Source: Saprolegnia diclina VS20
Lineage: Eukaryota > Oomycota > Saprolegniomycetes > Saprolegniales > Saprolegniaceae
Assembly: GCF_000281045.1 (NCBI RefSeq)
Contig: NW_008246083.1
Coordinates: forward strand, 360,632 to 424,631
Direction of reading: 5' to 3'
Length of the DNA stretch: 64,000 bases
Shown here: in pieces, positions 1-10,668 of the stretch
Numbering within the stretch: the stretch's first letter is position 1
Layout: each line of letters starts with the position of its first letter
Position numbers and translations under genes: made by a program
Notes under the pieces: model-generated
Databases searched by the model: none
What the model saw: only the letters and a program-made list of their open reading frames with translations
Told to the model about the DNA's origin: nothing

Positions 1-82
1 CCTCGTAACTCAGGTGCTGACAACGGCGCGGCTCGCTGGGCAGTCGTCGAAGACATCACTGCATTGTACACGGACTACGACT

Positions 83-503
83 CTATTGCTTTAGGAAGAA
101 ATAATAAAAGAAGAAGACGTCGGCGATCGTGAGGAGCACGATGATGAACCATAAGCAGATCTTGCGGCGTAGCGCGCGGTCGCGGATCTGGACTAAATAG
201 TGGTTGACCTGCGTCGTTGCGCTGTTCGTCTCGTGGACCATGTCCTTCATGTCCTGGAACTGGCCCCGCTGGCTCTCGAGCTCCACGAGCACATGCCGAG
301 CCGTCAAGTCGGCCTGTGCGATCGTTTGCTTGGTGCGCTCCAGCTTGTCGGAGGTCTCCATGAGCCGCTGTACGTTCTAATCAGCGGGCGCATGAGCATG
401 CGTCGTGTCTGGAGTCCATGCGACGTACCGGGTCGCCATGGTACGTGCCATAGTTGCTCATGTTCTTCTTCGCCCCGAGGAGACCGCTCGTGGAAGTGCT
501 CAT
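83..503 (-). CDS. Qb-SNARE-like tail-anchored protein (Vti1/Bet1-like), two exons
   Basis: This predicted 119-residue protein would act in vesicle fusion as a C-terminally anchored SNARE. Exon 1 is 503-429 and exon 2 is 367-83; a 61-bp intron (428-368, GTACGT...TACAG) joins residues GDP to RLMETS in frame. The central segment contains ELESQRGQFQDM, which resembles the Qb SNARE motif of Vti1. It is followed by a basic RRK and a very hydrophobic C-terminal membrane anchor ending FFYYFFLKQ. There is no room for the N-terminal three-helix domain of full Vti1, so it is closer in size to Bet1/Sft1-type SNAREs. The fold is confident from SNARE-like heptads plus tail anchor; the exact subfamily is inference. 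Confidence 0.6.
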
Positions 504-868
504 CCTGCCCACGAAATTGCGAAAATGACGGGTAAAAACGCTTTAATATTTCGCAGCCAATCACCGACGCGTAGCAGCCTTGGCACAGCCAATCACAACG
601 ACTTGAACCCTACCACCTTCGTTTTTTCAGCCAATGGCCAGGCGGGATGCATCAGGGTTGAAGATGCCAGACGCACGACGTCCCAGGCCAGCGTCGCGAC
701 AGGCCTCGAGGCAGCCAGCCACCCGGGAACTCGACTGGGTTGAGCATCATCCGCTCGGCCCACATCTTTAAAGCTGGACATGAGGCCATAGAGGTTTTTC
801 GTCAAGGGTAACAGATTTTGCAGCCGCTGGTGTAGAATCGCGTCGCAAGGTTCATTTTCGTTAGCCAG
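504..868. promoter_or_regulatory. Intergenic region with three CCAAT boxes
   Basis: No coding frame here looks real. Three CCAAT pentamers lie on the + strand at 557, 589 and 631, upstream of the minus-strand SNARE-like gene. The spacing of about 30-40 bp resembles the CCAAT clusters seen at the histone promoters elsewhere in this window. A promoter role is inferred from position. Confidence 0.35.
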
Positions 869-3800
869 CTACGGGCCGCGCTGTGCCTCGAGGTGCACGA
901 TGAGCGCACGACAGAGGCTTGCGATCGCCTCGTCCGTGGCGTTGGCCAGACTCGCCGTACATTGTCTACCAAAGAGGCTCGACCAGCTTCGTTGCACAGA
1001 AATGGGGTGTACCGCAGCAGGACAGAGGGCAGTGGCGGCGCTGCGGCGATCGCAGGCGCGGCAGACAGGACCAGCGAGAGCGTCTCGAGGACTTCCAGCG
1101 TCATCTACATCGATAGGTCCATACACGTGGCTCGGGATCCATCCTGTACCTTGTCACTCAAGTCTTGGATCGTGAGGACGTCGACCATGGTGCGCACGAG
1201 GCGAGTGTTGACGTCGCTCGCCTCCACGACGGCGTTGACCATGATCAGCTGGGCAACGATCTAACGCTGATGCAGTCGCAAATCCCAGCACACGATAGTG
1301 TAGCATACCTCGAGCGATAGACTCACGCCGTCAATGTTGTCGCGGGCACTTTGCGTCGTCCCGGCAAACGCATCCGCGACCGACTGCACGAGCGCATCGA
1401 CGACACAACGTGGCAAATCCGGTGCGTTTTGAATCAGGCTACGCCACGCCTTTGGCACTGGATTCGTTGAAAGATTGATACTATACCGGAGCAAGATGAT
1501 GCTCAGGTGGATGCGGAATGGCATGCCGATGGCCGTCTCCTTACGACATACGCGCGTGCACGCAGGGTACATGGCGTCTGGTCGGTGCCACGCACCGGCG
1601 ACGACAGCGTCGAGGAAAAAGTAGATCCACGCCAGGTCCCCCTACCCCCAGATTCGACTGTGTGTCCACCAAGGAAATGTTGGTGTACCGTCGTCACGGC
1701 CGTGTGCAACAGGGCCAGCGGAATCTCGGCAAGGCCGCAAAAGATCTGGTCGTGCCGCGCCTCGTCACTCGCCGGGGCCGGCACGGAGAGCGCAATGCCC
1801 AAGTACGCGATCACCGGAGCTCCCCAAGCGGCAAAGGTCGCCATCCGGTGGGCCACGAGGTACGCCAGCGTGTAGATGAGGACGCCGACGGCCTTGTCCG
1901 AGACCACCTGCCGCACCGACGGATGCGGTAAGCGCGCCAGAAGGTCCGGTACGACGTTCGCGGGTGGCAGCTTGGCCACGAGGTCGCTTAGCACGCGCAG
2001 CACCGTCGACGACGCCGCGTCCTGCCGCATCAAGTGAGACGACGCGAGATAGTACTCGTAGACAGTATTACGTTGCAGAGGCTCTGGACAAGGTGGGTTT
2101 GCAGTAATTGGAGCGAGCGCTCGTCGCAGGTAGCCCACTGCGTAAAGCTCGACGCGCGCAGGCCCAAGTACGGTCGCAGGACGCTTGGAAACGTCGGGTC
2201 GTCATGTGCCACCGTGATGGCGCGTGCGTTGGTCTACGCAGTCGAATATGAAGCGAATGCACACTGAGTCGTCGTTGTCGGACAAGGATCTCGGTGACAA
2301 GGCGACAAAAGATGCGGGGAAACATTGACGGCCACGCGTCATGCACGAGCCGCAGCGCGTGGAGCGAGACGCCGTCCGTGGCATCCGCAAAGAAGCACGC
2401 GACCGCTTGGTCTGTCACCATGCGCCTCGCAGACGGAGGTACGTGGGTTCGCAGCCATCTAGAACGAGCTGGATATCATTTCTCGAGCTTGAGTTGCTTG
2501 AACGTACGGAGGAAGCAAGCTGAGGAGCTTGGTCGTTTGCGCCGCCTTGTCGGCAGGCGACAAGGTCTCGAGACAGCTTTGCTCCTTGGTGAGGTTCAAA
2601 AGCTCTTCGAAAAGCGTGTCGTTGTAGCGCGCAAAGAGGAAAGCGAGCGTCAAGTGCACCAACGGCCCATCCGCTGCGCGCTGTAGCGAAGCGCCGCAAG
2701 CAGCAAACACACTCGGGAGATCGAGGCGCGGCAGCAACCATAGACACTAATACCAACGTCAGTGTTTGCGTCGAAGACATCAAGTACCTCATCGCGAATG
2801 ACTTGGGCTGGGTGGTAAAAGTACACTTCAAGAATCGCGACCGAGAGCGGACGGAACCACGTAGGACGCGGAGCACCGGTTTGCTGCACGACGCAGCGGA
2901 CCAGTCCCAGGCTTTGCTACAATGCATTCAGATACGTATGTGGCATCTCGCACCGCAGCCCACCTGGAGCGTTGCCAACGACGTCGATGCATCTCGAATG
3001 ACGTCAAGCAGCTACACTCGACGTCATACGAGCGTGAAGACCACAGAACATATCACTACCGGCGTCAGCGCGTCGTTGCAGTCAACGAGGCGTCGCGCCA
3101 CCAAAGGGCGCACCGCTGGCGATACCAAGCTGTGGCTCACGACCGGCACGAGTAGTGGCGATCGCGCCGCCTCGTCCCAGCCGGGTTGATGCAAGACACG
3201 GTCCACGAGCGCCCAGCTTAGCGCCTTGGGGTTGGGTTCGAGGTACGTCGAGACGGCCTACGTATCCATTCAGAGTCTGCCACACCATCGATGTGCCGTA
3301 CTCGCACAAGCTCCAGCGCTGTGGGTAGGAGTAGAGCTGTTTTCTGGCGCCCTAGCACCAAGGCCAGGTTGCGCAGCGCGGTTGCACCCGAGCGCGCGTT
3401 CCTATACAGGAGCTAAGAGATCGTGACGAAGCGGCGTCGTGTACTGGAGATGTGAAAGTCCCCGCAGCACGCTCTCATGGGTCAATGCCGCTATCGATTG
3501 CAGAAGGAGACCCGAGTGGTGGTACTCGTAGGCAAAGGCGGGGTCCGTCTACCGCAAGGTGAGCGCCTCCGTGATGCTCATGATCACAGACCTCATAGGA
3601 CAAAAGATCGGTGATACCAGCCACCCAGAGGCTCCGGGCGGGCTTGTGCGCGTACCACGCGGCGACTCGCCGCAAAAGCGCACATGTCAAAGGCTACCAA
3701 CAGCACCATATACATTGCAGCGATATGTACTGCATCAGAGTTGTTCGTACGCGGAAGTTGCCCGCGTCGAGCGTCCCGAGCGCGAGGACATGTGCGACGT

Positions 3801-4629
3801 AGAGGCCGGCGTCGGCCGCCGCCACGCTGAGCTTGGTGGGCGACTGGCTGTTTTCTACGTCAGAACACTCCATACGGTATGGGTAAATCGCACAAGGACG
3901 CAGACCTTGCACGGTCGTGTAGGTAACGGCGTCCCGGACTGCGGCGTCGAGCAGCGCTTCCCAGCCCGCCTCTGCAGACGCTTCCGTCGCGTTAGCCAGA
4001 AGTAGCGCTTTCGTGCAATCCCGCAGCATCCAGTAGACGCGGAGGAGCACCATTTTGTCGCTCCCCTGGAGCAGGCGATGGACGCAGTGGAGCACGCTGG
4101 ACGCATCCAAGCGGTAGAGCCATGCGAAGAGAAGCTCGACGCGTCGCGGGCGCTCGATCGTCTTGCGCGGCTTGGCGTCGTCGTCTCTCCACTGCGTCAA
4201 AACGATCGAGCACAATGACGCAATGAGGTTCCTACGTGCCATCATGCAGCACACGTCATTCAAAAGGGCGTACCGCGCGCGCTTGGTGTCGCCCACGTCG
4301 GCCGCGACCTGCTCCACATGCGCCTAGTCGCCGAGGATGCGTAAGCCTCGTGGTTGGTACTGTGGCGCGTACGACGATGCTTTCGAGCTGCGCTTGCGCC
4401 GTCTGCTCGGCGAGCGATGGTGGGCGACGGCTCTACGCGGTCGTTAGACAGGCAGGGTAGCGTCCAACGCACCGGCGCAGGCGTGGCACCGTCATGCAGC
4501 AAGGTGCGCGCTAGCTACGGCAGGAGTGTGAGGTCGATGCAGTAGCTCGACACGCTGTACGAGGTCGACGTCCACGTGGAGCAACGGATGGGCAATCTGC
4601 GGGAGGCTCGTGCCCGCCATGTCTCGCAT
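869..4629 (-). CDS. Large unrecognised helical protein, many short introns
   Basis: I do not recognise this gene. The proposed start is the ATG at 4629 (MRDMAGTSLPQ), and successive exons can be joined across introns of about 45-55 bp with GTAC/GTGC donors and TAG acceptors. Segments recovered include EQTAQAQLESIVAHVEQ, RRVELLFAWLYRLDASS and ALVDRVLHQPGWDEAA; the last exon ends EAQRGP before the stop at 869. The product is roughly 1,000 residues, Leu/Ala-rich and predicted mostly helical, suggesting a HEAT/ARM-like solenoid. No signal peptide or catalytic motif is visible. I checked exons at the 5' end, around 3.1-3.7 kb and at the 3' end, but not every intron in between, so the internal model is incomplete. 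A scaffold role is only a guess. Confidence 0.5.
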
Positions 4630-5002
4630 GCTTTCAACTGTACCCCGGGGTCCCGTTTAGGTATACAGCTAGGTATATGCAGTCGATTGTTTTCCGTACA
4701 CCGGGGTACAACGTCATGGACTCGAATGCCATGACATTGACAAAACCAGCGGGAGAGCGGCTTGGTTGGCCACGTCCCTCTGGTCGTGTAGCTAGACTTG
4801 ACACAGGCAGACCAGATTAACCGGGAGATTTGCGTTCGTTAGTCAATACGCAGAGTACTGCAGCGCGTGCTAGCGTTGCGGCTGTACGCTCGAGCGTCTC
4901 GCGTTGCCGAGGACAGGTAGCGTCTCCAATTTGCAGCAAGTCGATACAGCGTGGCAGGAGCTAGCACACAAGACACACACGAATGAAGATTGTGGCAGCT
5001 TT
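4630..5002. other. Intergenic, nothing recognised
   Basis: This spacer between the 5' end of the large helical gene and the 3' end of PCC1 shows no supported gene, RNA or repeat. It should hold the promoter of the upstream minus-strand gene, but I see no clear TATA or CCAAT arrangement. Confidence 0.4.
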
Positions 5003-5310
5003 CTATTCGTCAAGCCCGTCAAATTCCAAGAGCACGCGCGAGGTCACGAGTGCCATGTCGTAGAACGACGAGGCAGCGGCGCGGAGCATGCGGATCTCGC
5101 AGGCCCAAAAGTGGCTAAACCAACGACGGCATGAGCGTTGCCATGAAGACGAGTCAGAGCTACGTACGCAATGAGCTGGTGGCCGTTGGTCGAGAGCTGC
5201 TTGGTGATCTTCTCAGGCGAGATCTCGTCGTCGACATTGAGCGTCTCGTAGGCATACGTGGCAGCCTCCGCCGAGGCAAAGTCCAGGACGATCTCACTGC
5301 GCATGGACAT
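5003..5310 (-). CDS. PCC1: KEOPS complex subunit Pcc1
   Basis: Pcc1 (LAGE3 in humans) dimerises within the KEOPS complex, which makes the t6A modification on tRNAs that read ANN codons. Exon 1 (5310-5168) encodes MSMRSEIVLDFASAEAA and TYAYETLNVDDEI, matching the Pcc1 start where a beta strand is followed by an A-x-x-AY-x-TLNVD-E signature. A 53-bp intron (5167-5115) removes a stop and joins to exon 2 (5114-5003), which encodes LRAAASSFYDMALVTSRVLL, the conserved S-F-D helix. The spliced protein is 84 residues, typical for the family. The intron is inferred but gives exact frame and motif continuity. Confidence 0.85.
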
Positions 5311-5557
5311 GAGAAGGGTGATGCGTCATGGTCATCAAGCCGCCTCGACGGCCAAGCTGCATGCAGAGCTTACCACTCGTACGGGTGGGGCGCCGCCATC
5401 GTATCCAATCCAGTAAATCGCGCGAGGGTAAATGCCTGTCACAGTGTATTACCTTTCAATCTGTATAGTATAGCGTATACGATTTGAGAGTAAAACGCTA
5501 AACTGTTTAGCGCGTGTGTTTAAACCGCAAGCCACGGTTGCGTTAAACGCAGATCCA

Positions 5558-7497
5558 ATGCCACCAAAATCCAAGAAGCGGCGCGTGGCCGCAGCCGAGG
5601 ACGCATGGGTCGGCGCTCCCTTGGGCACAATCAACGGCGAAACGTACTACGCCAGCGCGCTGGTCAATACCCAAAGCGGCGACGTCGTGCAAGTCGACCA
5701 GCACATGGTCGTGGTCGTCGCCGGTGGCTCGGAGGCCAGGCCGACGCTGGCGCTGGTCAACCTCTTCTGGGAGGATCCTGCAGGCGCCAAGGGAATGGAA
5801 GTGCGGTACCTCATGTATACACACAAACTTCCGGCTGCGCTCAAGAAGCAGGCCAAGCTCAAGACAACAAACGATCCATTCGCGGTCGTGGAGACAACGG
5901 ACGTGGATGAGCTACCGCTTGCAGACATTGTGCGCCTGGTCGACATGGCCGACTATGCATGCACACAGCTCTACTCGACACTCACGAGCAGCCTCACGCA
6001 GCTGCCGTCTTTGTCCCTCGAGGCCCGGGCGTCGCGCGCCTATGTGTACAGCCACCGCCTCAAGCAGAAGGGTCTGCCTCAGCCGCACGACGTTCTTCGC
6101 GGCCATCGCACCGAGATGACCGCGCTCGACGACACGGAGCAGCAGTTGCAGTCGGCGTGCGACCAACTGCAGCTCTCGAGCATTCCCGAGAAGCTCATTG
6201 GCCGTGAAGACGAGCGTCGCCAGATCTACCGCACGGTCCACTCTGCGATTCAAGACGGGCACGGCGACCCGATCTACATTAGCGGGCTCCCAGGTCTACC
6301 TACGTGTATTTGCAAGGTGACGTTATTTCGGTGCGTAGGGATGGGCAAGACGGCGACGGTGAAGGAGATCATCGGTAGCTTAGAGAAGCTGCGCGATGCC
6401 CAAAAGCTGCCAGACTTTTCCTGGATCGAGGTCAACGGGCTGCACATGCCCAAGCCGGACCTTGCCTACAGCATCATCTGGAAGGCGCTCGAGAAGCACC
6501 AATTTGCGGCCAAGTCGTTCAACCCCAAGAGAGCCCGCGAGTGCCTCCACGCTCTCTTTAGCAAAGCGTCGGCGGGGCGCCCCGCGCTCGTGCTGCTCTT
6601 GGACGAAATGGACTTTATGCTCGCGGGCAAGAACACGGTGCTGTACAACCTCCTCGAGTGGCAGTCTATGGCCACGTCCAAGCTCGTCCTTGTTGGCATC
6701 GCCAACATCATGTACGCATAGCATTCCACACGATGCCGCAAGTGCGTTCTGCGTAGGGACTTGCCAGAGCGCCTCCCGCCCAAGCTGCGAAGCCGCTTTG
6801 GCGCCCACCGCATCGCGTTTCGGTCGTACACGCACACGCAGATCGAAGCGATCGTCACGCAGCGCCTCTCCACGCTCCACGTGTTCGAGCCAGGTACTGT
6901 CGTACCTTTTGATTGGGCTTCGTCGATCGCTTGTAGGCGCCGTGGACCTCGTGGCCAAGACACTGGCCCACCAGTCGGGCGACATCCGCAAGGCCCTCAT
7001 GGTGTGCAAGGCGGCGGCCGAAGCCACGCTGCGCCGGTACCAAGAGACCAAGACCCACGGCATCGTGACGGCCAAGGACGTCGAGGGCGCCCAGCTGAGC
7101 ATGTCGCAATCGCCGCTGACCATGCGACTCAAGCACTGCAGCGTGATCGAGTGTGTCTTTCTGCTTGCGCTCTACCGCGAGCTCAAGATGCATTCGGGTG
7201 CATCGTATCCGCTCCGACGCAAAGTGATTCTTATTGTATATCCTAGTGTCGAGTGCCCACTTTGAAGCCGTCACGACGCGTGTCGAGACGCTGAGCAAGA
7301 CCGCGGGCTTGCCGCGCATCCCGAGCTACAAGGACCTGCAGCTCGTGTGTGAAGAGCTCTGTCGCTCGGATGTCCTCCGCGTGCTGAAAGGCCAAGGCAC
7401 GCTCGCCAACCCGGCGCTGTCGCTCACGTTCTCGCACGAGGAGCTGCAGGACGCATTCGGGAACCACCCGATCGGCCGGGCCATGCTCTGGACGTGA
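5558..7497 (+). CDS. ORC1: Origin recognition complex subunit 1
   Basis: ORC1 is the AAA+ ATPase that binds replication origins and loads MCM helicase with Cdc6. The start chosen is the ATG at 5558, giving a basic PPKSKKRRV nuclear-signal-like tail. An N-terminal BAH domain (about residues 20-150) precedes the AAA+ core. Four introns of 43-49 bp (6294-6338, 6712-6756, 6894-6936, 7198-7246) were placed by frame and motif. The first restores the Walker A loop GLPGMGKT; Walker B is LVLLLDEMDF, followed by the sensor region and a C-terminal winged-helix region. The spliced product is 585 residues, shorter than human ORC1 because the linker between BAH and AAA+ is short. The gene converges on the H3 variant, with stop codons 21 bp apart. 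Confidence 0.92.
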
Positions 7498-7518
7498 TAA
7501 ATAAGGAGCGTGCTATCG

Positions 7519-7917
7519 TTAAAAACGCTCGTGGCGCAAGCGCCGAGCAAGGTACAGGTCGCTGGGCATGAGCGTCACGCGCTTGGCATGGGCGGCGCAG
7601 AGGTTGGCGTCTTCAAAGAGGCCGACGAGGTACGCCTCGGCCATCTCCTGGAGCGCGATGAGGGCAGAGCCCTGGAAGCGCAGGTCCTGGCGCACGGTCT
7701 GCGCGATCTCGCGCACAAGGCGCTGGAACGGGAGTTTTCGGATGAGGAGCTCGGTCGACTTTTGGTACCGGCGGATGTCGCGGAGCGCGACCGTGCCGGG
7801 GCGGTAGCGCTGGGTCTTCTTCTTGATCGTGGCCTCCATGACAGCCTTCTTGGCCGGGACGACCTTACGCGGTGCCTTGCCTTCGTACCGACGAGCTGTC
7901 TGCTTGGTGCGTGCCAT
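7519..7917 (-). CDS. Divergent histone H3 variant
   Basis: This 132-residue intronless gene encodes a histone H3 with a canonical fold but unusual tail. The core retains [37 protein letters not shown] and the [20 protein letters not shown] region. The tail begins [17 protein letters not shown], so K4 is kept, K9 is Arg, S10 is Tyr and one glycine is missing; the ARKSAPATGG segment around K27 is replaced by VMEATIKK. At the K79 position the sequence reads TVRQDLRF, so K79 is Arg. The C-terminus is RRLRHERF. Loop 1 has no insertion, which argues against a typical centromeric H3. No histone 3' stem-loop follows the stop, unlike H2A and H2B here, which suggests a replication-independent variant. 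Confidence 0.9.
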   Translation of the reverse strand: MARTKQTARRYEGKAPRKVVPAKKAVMEATIKKKTQRYRPGTVALRDIRRYQKSTELLIRKLPFQRLVREIAQTVRQDLRFQGSALIALQEMAEAYLVGLFEDANLCAAHAKRVTLMPSDLYLARRLRHERF

Positions 7918-8130
7918 TGCCTTTTGACTTCACTGGCGTTGCGACCAATGTGTTTTAAACAGTAGAATACAACGATGTATCTCTATATTTGTAGGAAGAT
8001 CCCAATAGCGAACATCGGTTTAAAACCATTTCATGGAGCGATGGGCCAAATGAAGGCGCCAATGGCATGCCGCCCCTCTAAAATAGGACCAATCACAGCG
8101 TTTGGCGGCGATTGCAGTACCCAATGAAAT
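7918..8130 (-). promoter_or_regulatory. Probable H3-variant promoter with four CCAAT boxes
   Basis: Four CCAAT pentamers occur on the + strand at 7945, 8059, 8089 and 8121, directly upstream of the minus-strand H3 variant gene. This clustering matches the histone promoters near 12.7 kb and 22.7 kb. Function is inferred from position and recurrence. Confidence 0.4.
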
Positions 8131-8745
8131 GCGACCTTTCTGGCGCGGGCAAGATCGCCACGGGCTTGGCAGATCTGGCTTTGGCATCAGTGTCAGATGA
8201 TGTGTACCAGGTATATCAGGACCGTGGACGAGGATCCGACGAGAGGAAACGGACGAGCGAGCTTGGATTTCAAAATGTTTACTCCGGCGAACAAAGGGAT
8301 AAATCCGCATTTAACGTTATCGAAGAGCATATTCAAGCGTGTGACGTGGGTTTCCGATGATCCAGCTCGTCGCAAAGAAGACGGACAACGTGTCATAGCT
8401 TGCACCGTTTTTGTCCATCGATGCAAGCGGCCCGTTCGATAGACATCGCACAACCAGCTTTAACTGGTACGAGTCAACGCTGCTCGTGAGACAGCTGGCG
8501 TTTGGTCGTCCGCGTCCAGAGCGATGTGTTGTGAAACGTCCGGTCCAACGATTCCCAGCCGCACATCTATATATAGCGCCCGATATCAGTTCTGGTAGCT
8601 TAGGCTGGCCTTCGCCGATGATGCGCAATGTCGTCGCGGCGCTTGCTTTCCTACGAGAGTGCTTTTGTGACGGGTACAGTGTCTTGGTGGACGCAATTTA
8701 TGGAGTAGAGAATTTAAGGCAAAGAAAGTTGTTGGGACTATGGTT
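8131..8745. other. Intergenic, nothing recognised
   Basis: This stretch separates the H3-variant promoter from the 3' end of the bZIP gene. Short open frames exist on both strands but none has recognisable composition or motif. A TATATATA-like run lies near 8570. Confidence 0.4.
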
Positions 8746-9477
8746 TTACGACGACCGGTAGGGTATATAGCCTGGCGCTTGGTCCATTTGAAAAGGCGGG
8801 TACGGGAACGGCGGGTACGAGGACGGCGGTGGCGGCTCGGGCTTGACCATGGGCTGGCTAAATTGCAGCCCGAGCAGTGCGGAGACGTGGCTTTCGAGTT
8901 GCACTTCTTGACGGGGTGCGTACTCACGCGGCGGTGGCACTAATGGCGGGTACATGTACGGCGACGTGCGCGACGACGGCGGGGCTGCGCTCGGCGGCGG
9001 GAAGAGCCGCTGCTCCGAGAGCTGCGGGCGCATCGGCGCCGTGTGCGGCGACGGGAACGCGGCCTTTGGTGTCGCCACCGGCTCCTTCGCCACACTAGGT
9101 CTCGCAGCCTTGGGTTTCCTCCGTGGCGACTGCATGGCAATGTGGTTTCCATTGACAACGATGCCTGCTTGGGCGTGGCACTCGTGGACCTCGCGCTCGA
9201 GGCCGTGCGACACCATCTTCCACTGAAGCTCGTCGACAAGTGCCTTGAGGCGCGTGTTCATCGTCTCCATGTCGAAGACGCGCCGCTGCAGCTGCTCCAT
9301 GCGGTCCTTGTTGCGGCGGCGCGAGAGCGCGGCGGCCTCGCGGTTCTTGAGCTTGCGGTGGTCGCCACCACTCGAGTGGTCGTCGTCCGCGTCCTTGGTC
9401 TTGCGCCGCTTCGGCTCCGTAGTCTCGTCGTCGTCCGAGGGGCTGCGGGGATGGTCGTCGTCGTCGTAGGCTTCCAT
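8746..9477 (-). CDS. bZIP transcription factor
   Basis: This predicted 243-residue nuclear protein starts at the ATG at 9477; open sequence upstream lacks an ATG in frame. An acidic, Ser-rich N-terminus is followed by basic stretch PKRRKTK and a bZIP basic region RKLKNREAAALSRRRNKDR, which has the canonical N-x7-R spacing for DNA contact. The adjoining coiled coil (about residues 60-95) is short, with heptad positions occupied by Leu, Val, Met and Leu. The C-terminal half is proline-rich with repeated PP and SYPPFPYPPF, typical of an activation or interaction region. Oomycete bZIPs often replace the basic-region Asn; this one keeps it. Targets cannot be inferred. Confidence 0.85.
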   Translation of the reverse strand: MEAYDDDDHPRSPSDDDETTEPKRRKTKDADDDHSSGGDHRKLKNREAAALSRRRNKDRMEQLQRRVFDMETMNTRLKALVDELQWKMVSHGLEREVHECHAQAGIVVNGNHIAMQSPRRKPKAARPSVAKEPVATPKAAFPSPHTAPMRPQLSEQRLFPPPSAAPPSSRTSPYMYPPLVPPPREYAPRQEVQLESHVSALLGLQFSQPMVKPEPPPPSSYPPFPYPPFQMDQAPGYIPYRSS

Positions 9478-10668
9478 GAAGAGAGGCGTCTTGGAAACTG
9501 TATGTGAGTAATAGGCCAATGCGAGAGGTTATCAGGAAACCTGACGTGTAAAACCCGCGCCAGATGGCGGCCATGTCCAAGACCTTTCTGGAGGCGCCAC
9601 CTCCGCGCCCTAATTAGGCCATGCTCAGAAGCCCCTTGTCACCTCTACGGCTACGTCGGCATCGCATCAATTCGGCCACCAGCTTCGACTAGCGTAGCGT
9701 CGCCTCTACGGCCCGTGACGGTCGAAACAGAAGGCGCAACGACGTTGGCTGGGGTCGACCCCACGAAAAAAGCCCTCGTTGTAGGCCAGAACGCCGAAAT
9801 GAAATGGCTTCCATTGACGGGAACCCGCGTGTCCCACGCAGCCACCATGTGGTACTCTGCGAAGACGATGGGCTGGCGCCGTGACGCCGCCAGGACGATC
9901 GAGGAAGCGTCGCGACGCAGCCCGCACCGACACGCACTTCTCGTCGGCGGCGTTGGGGCGCACCGTGCCGCTTCGCGCTATCAGGTCAACCTCGCGTCGC
10001 ATGGACCGCGCAGGCGATTGCATTTCTACGCGAGCAAAACGGCAAGTGGCTCTGCGACGGGCCACGGCGCGGCCGCACGCAGTCCAAATGGCTGCGTCGT
10101 CGATGTTTTCTGGGTGATGGGGACGGGCGTCGGGCGCTCGCGTCGGACGATCCAAATCCATTGCCGTTTCGTGCATCAGCGATTCGCACCTCTTCGCGAG
10201 AAAGAACGCTGCTTCGATCGCCAGCGAAACGCGCTGGATGCTACGTCACCGACGGTCCGTTTACGGTACCAGGCAAACATGGTCGCGGTCGACGTTGCCA
10301 AGGGCAAAAGAACGATGCGCTGGGACCGCGGGCACACCTTCTCCTACCCTTCCACCCTCGGGCACACCACGTTTAGTAGTAGTAGTAGTAGTACGCCCTA
10401 TATAGCCCAACGACGAGTTGCGCTGGTCGAGCTCGTCTGACGCACGCACAAAGCCCCGCTGCACCGCCGTGTCGAGGTGTATTACTATGTCGAAAACCCG
10501 GCAGCACGCACGAGTGTCCACGCAGGACTGGACGAAGAAGCATCAGGCATTAAGCCCGCTGCTGCCGTGGTCGTTCTGTGAGGTTGCACTGGATCGCGCG
10601 TTCGACTGGTGTCAGCTCGTGCAAGAGAATCGTCGCACAGTGGAGTTGGCGCCACATTCGAATTCGCC
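9478..10668. other. Intergenic region with ambiguous overlapping ORFs
   Basis: Long open frames overlap on both strands here (for example + 9715-10440 from a GTG, and - 9706-10176) with no recognised domain, so I do not call a gene. A trinucleotide AGT tract lies at about 10375-10393, immediately followed by a TATATAG box at 10399-10405. That TATA element could serve the protease gene or an unrecognised transcript. Confidence 0.3.

Noticed and set aside
7519..7917. Centromeric H3 (CENP-A) assignment for the H3 variant
   Set aside because: Loop 1 has no insertion, DLRF is kept rather than DLRW, and the N-helix is canonical. It cannot be fully excluded without phylogeny.
9706..10440. A protein-coding gene in the ambiguous region before the protease
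   Set aside because: Overlapping frames on both strands have similar length and neither shows a domain or a good ATG; I left it uncalled.
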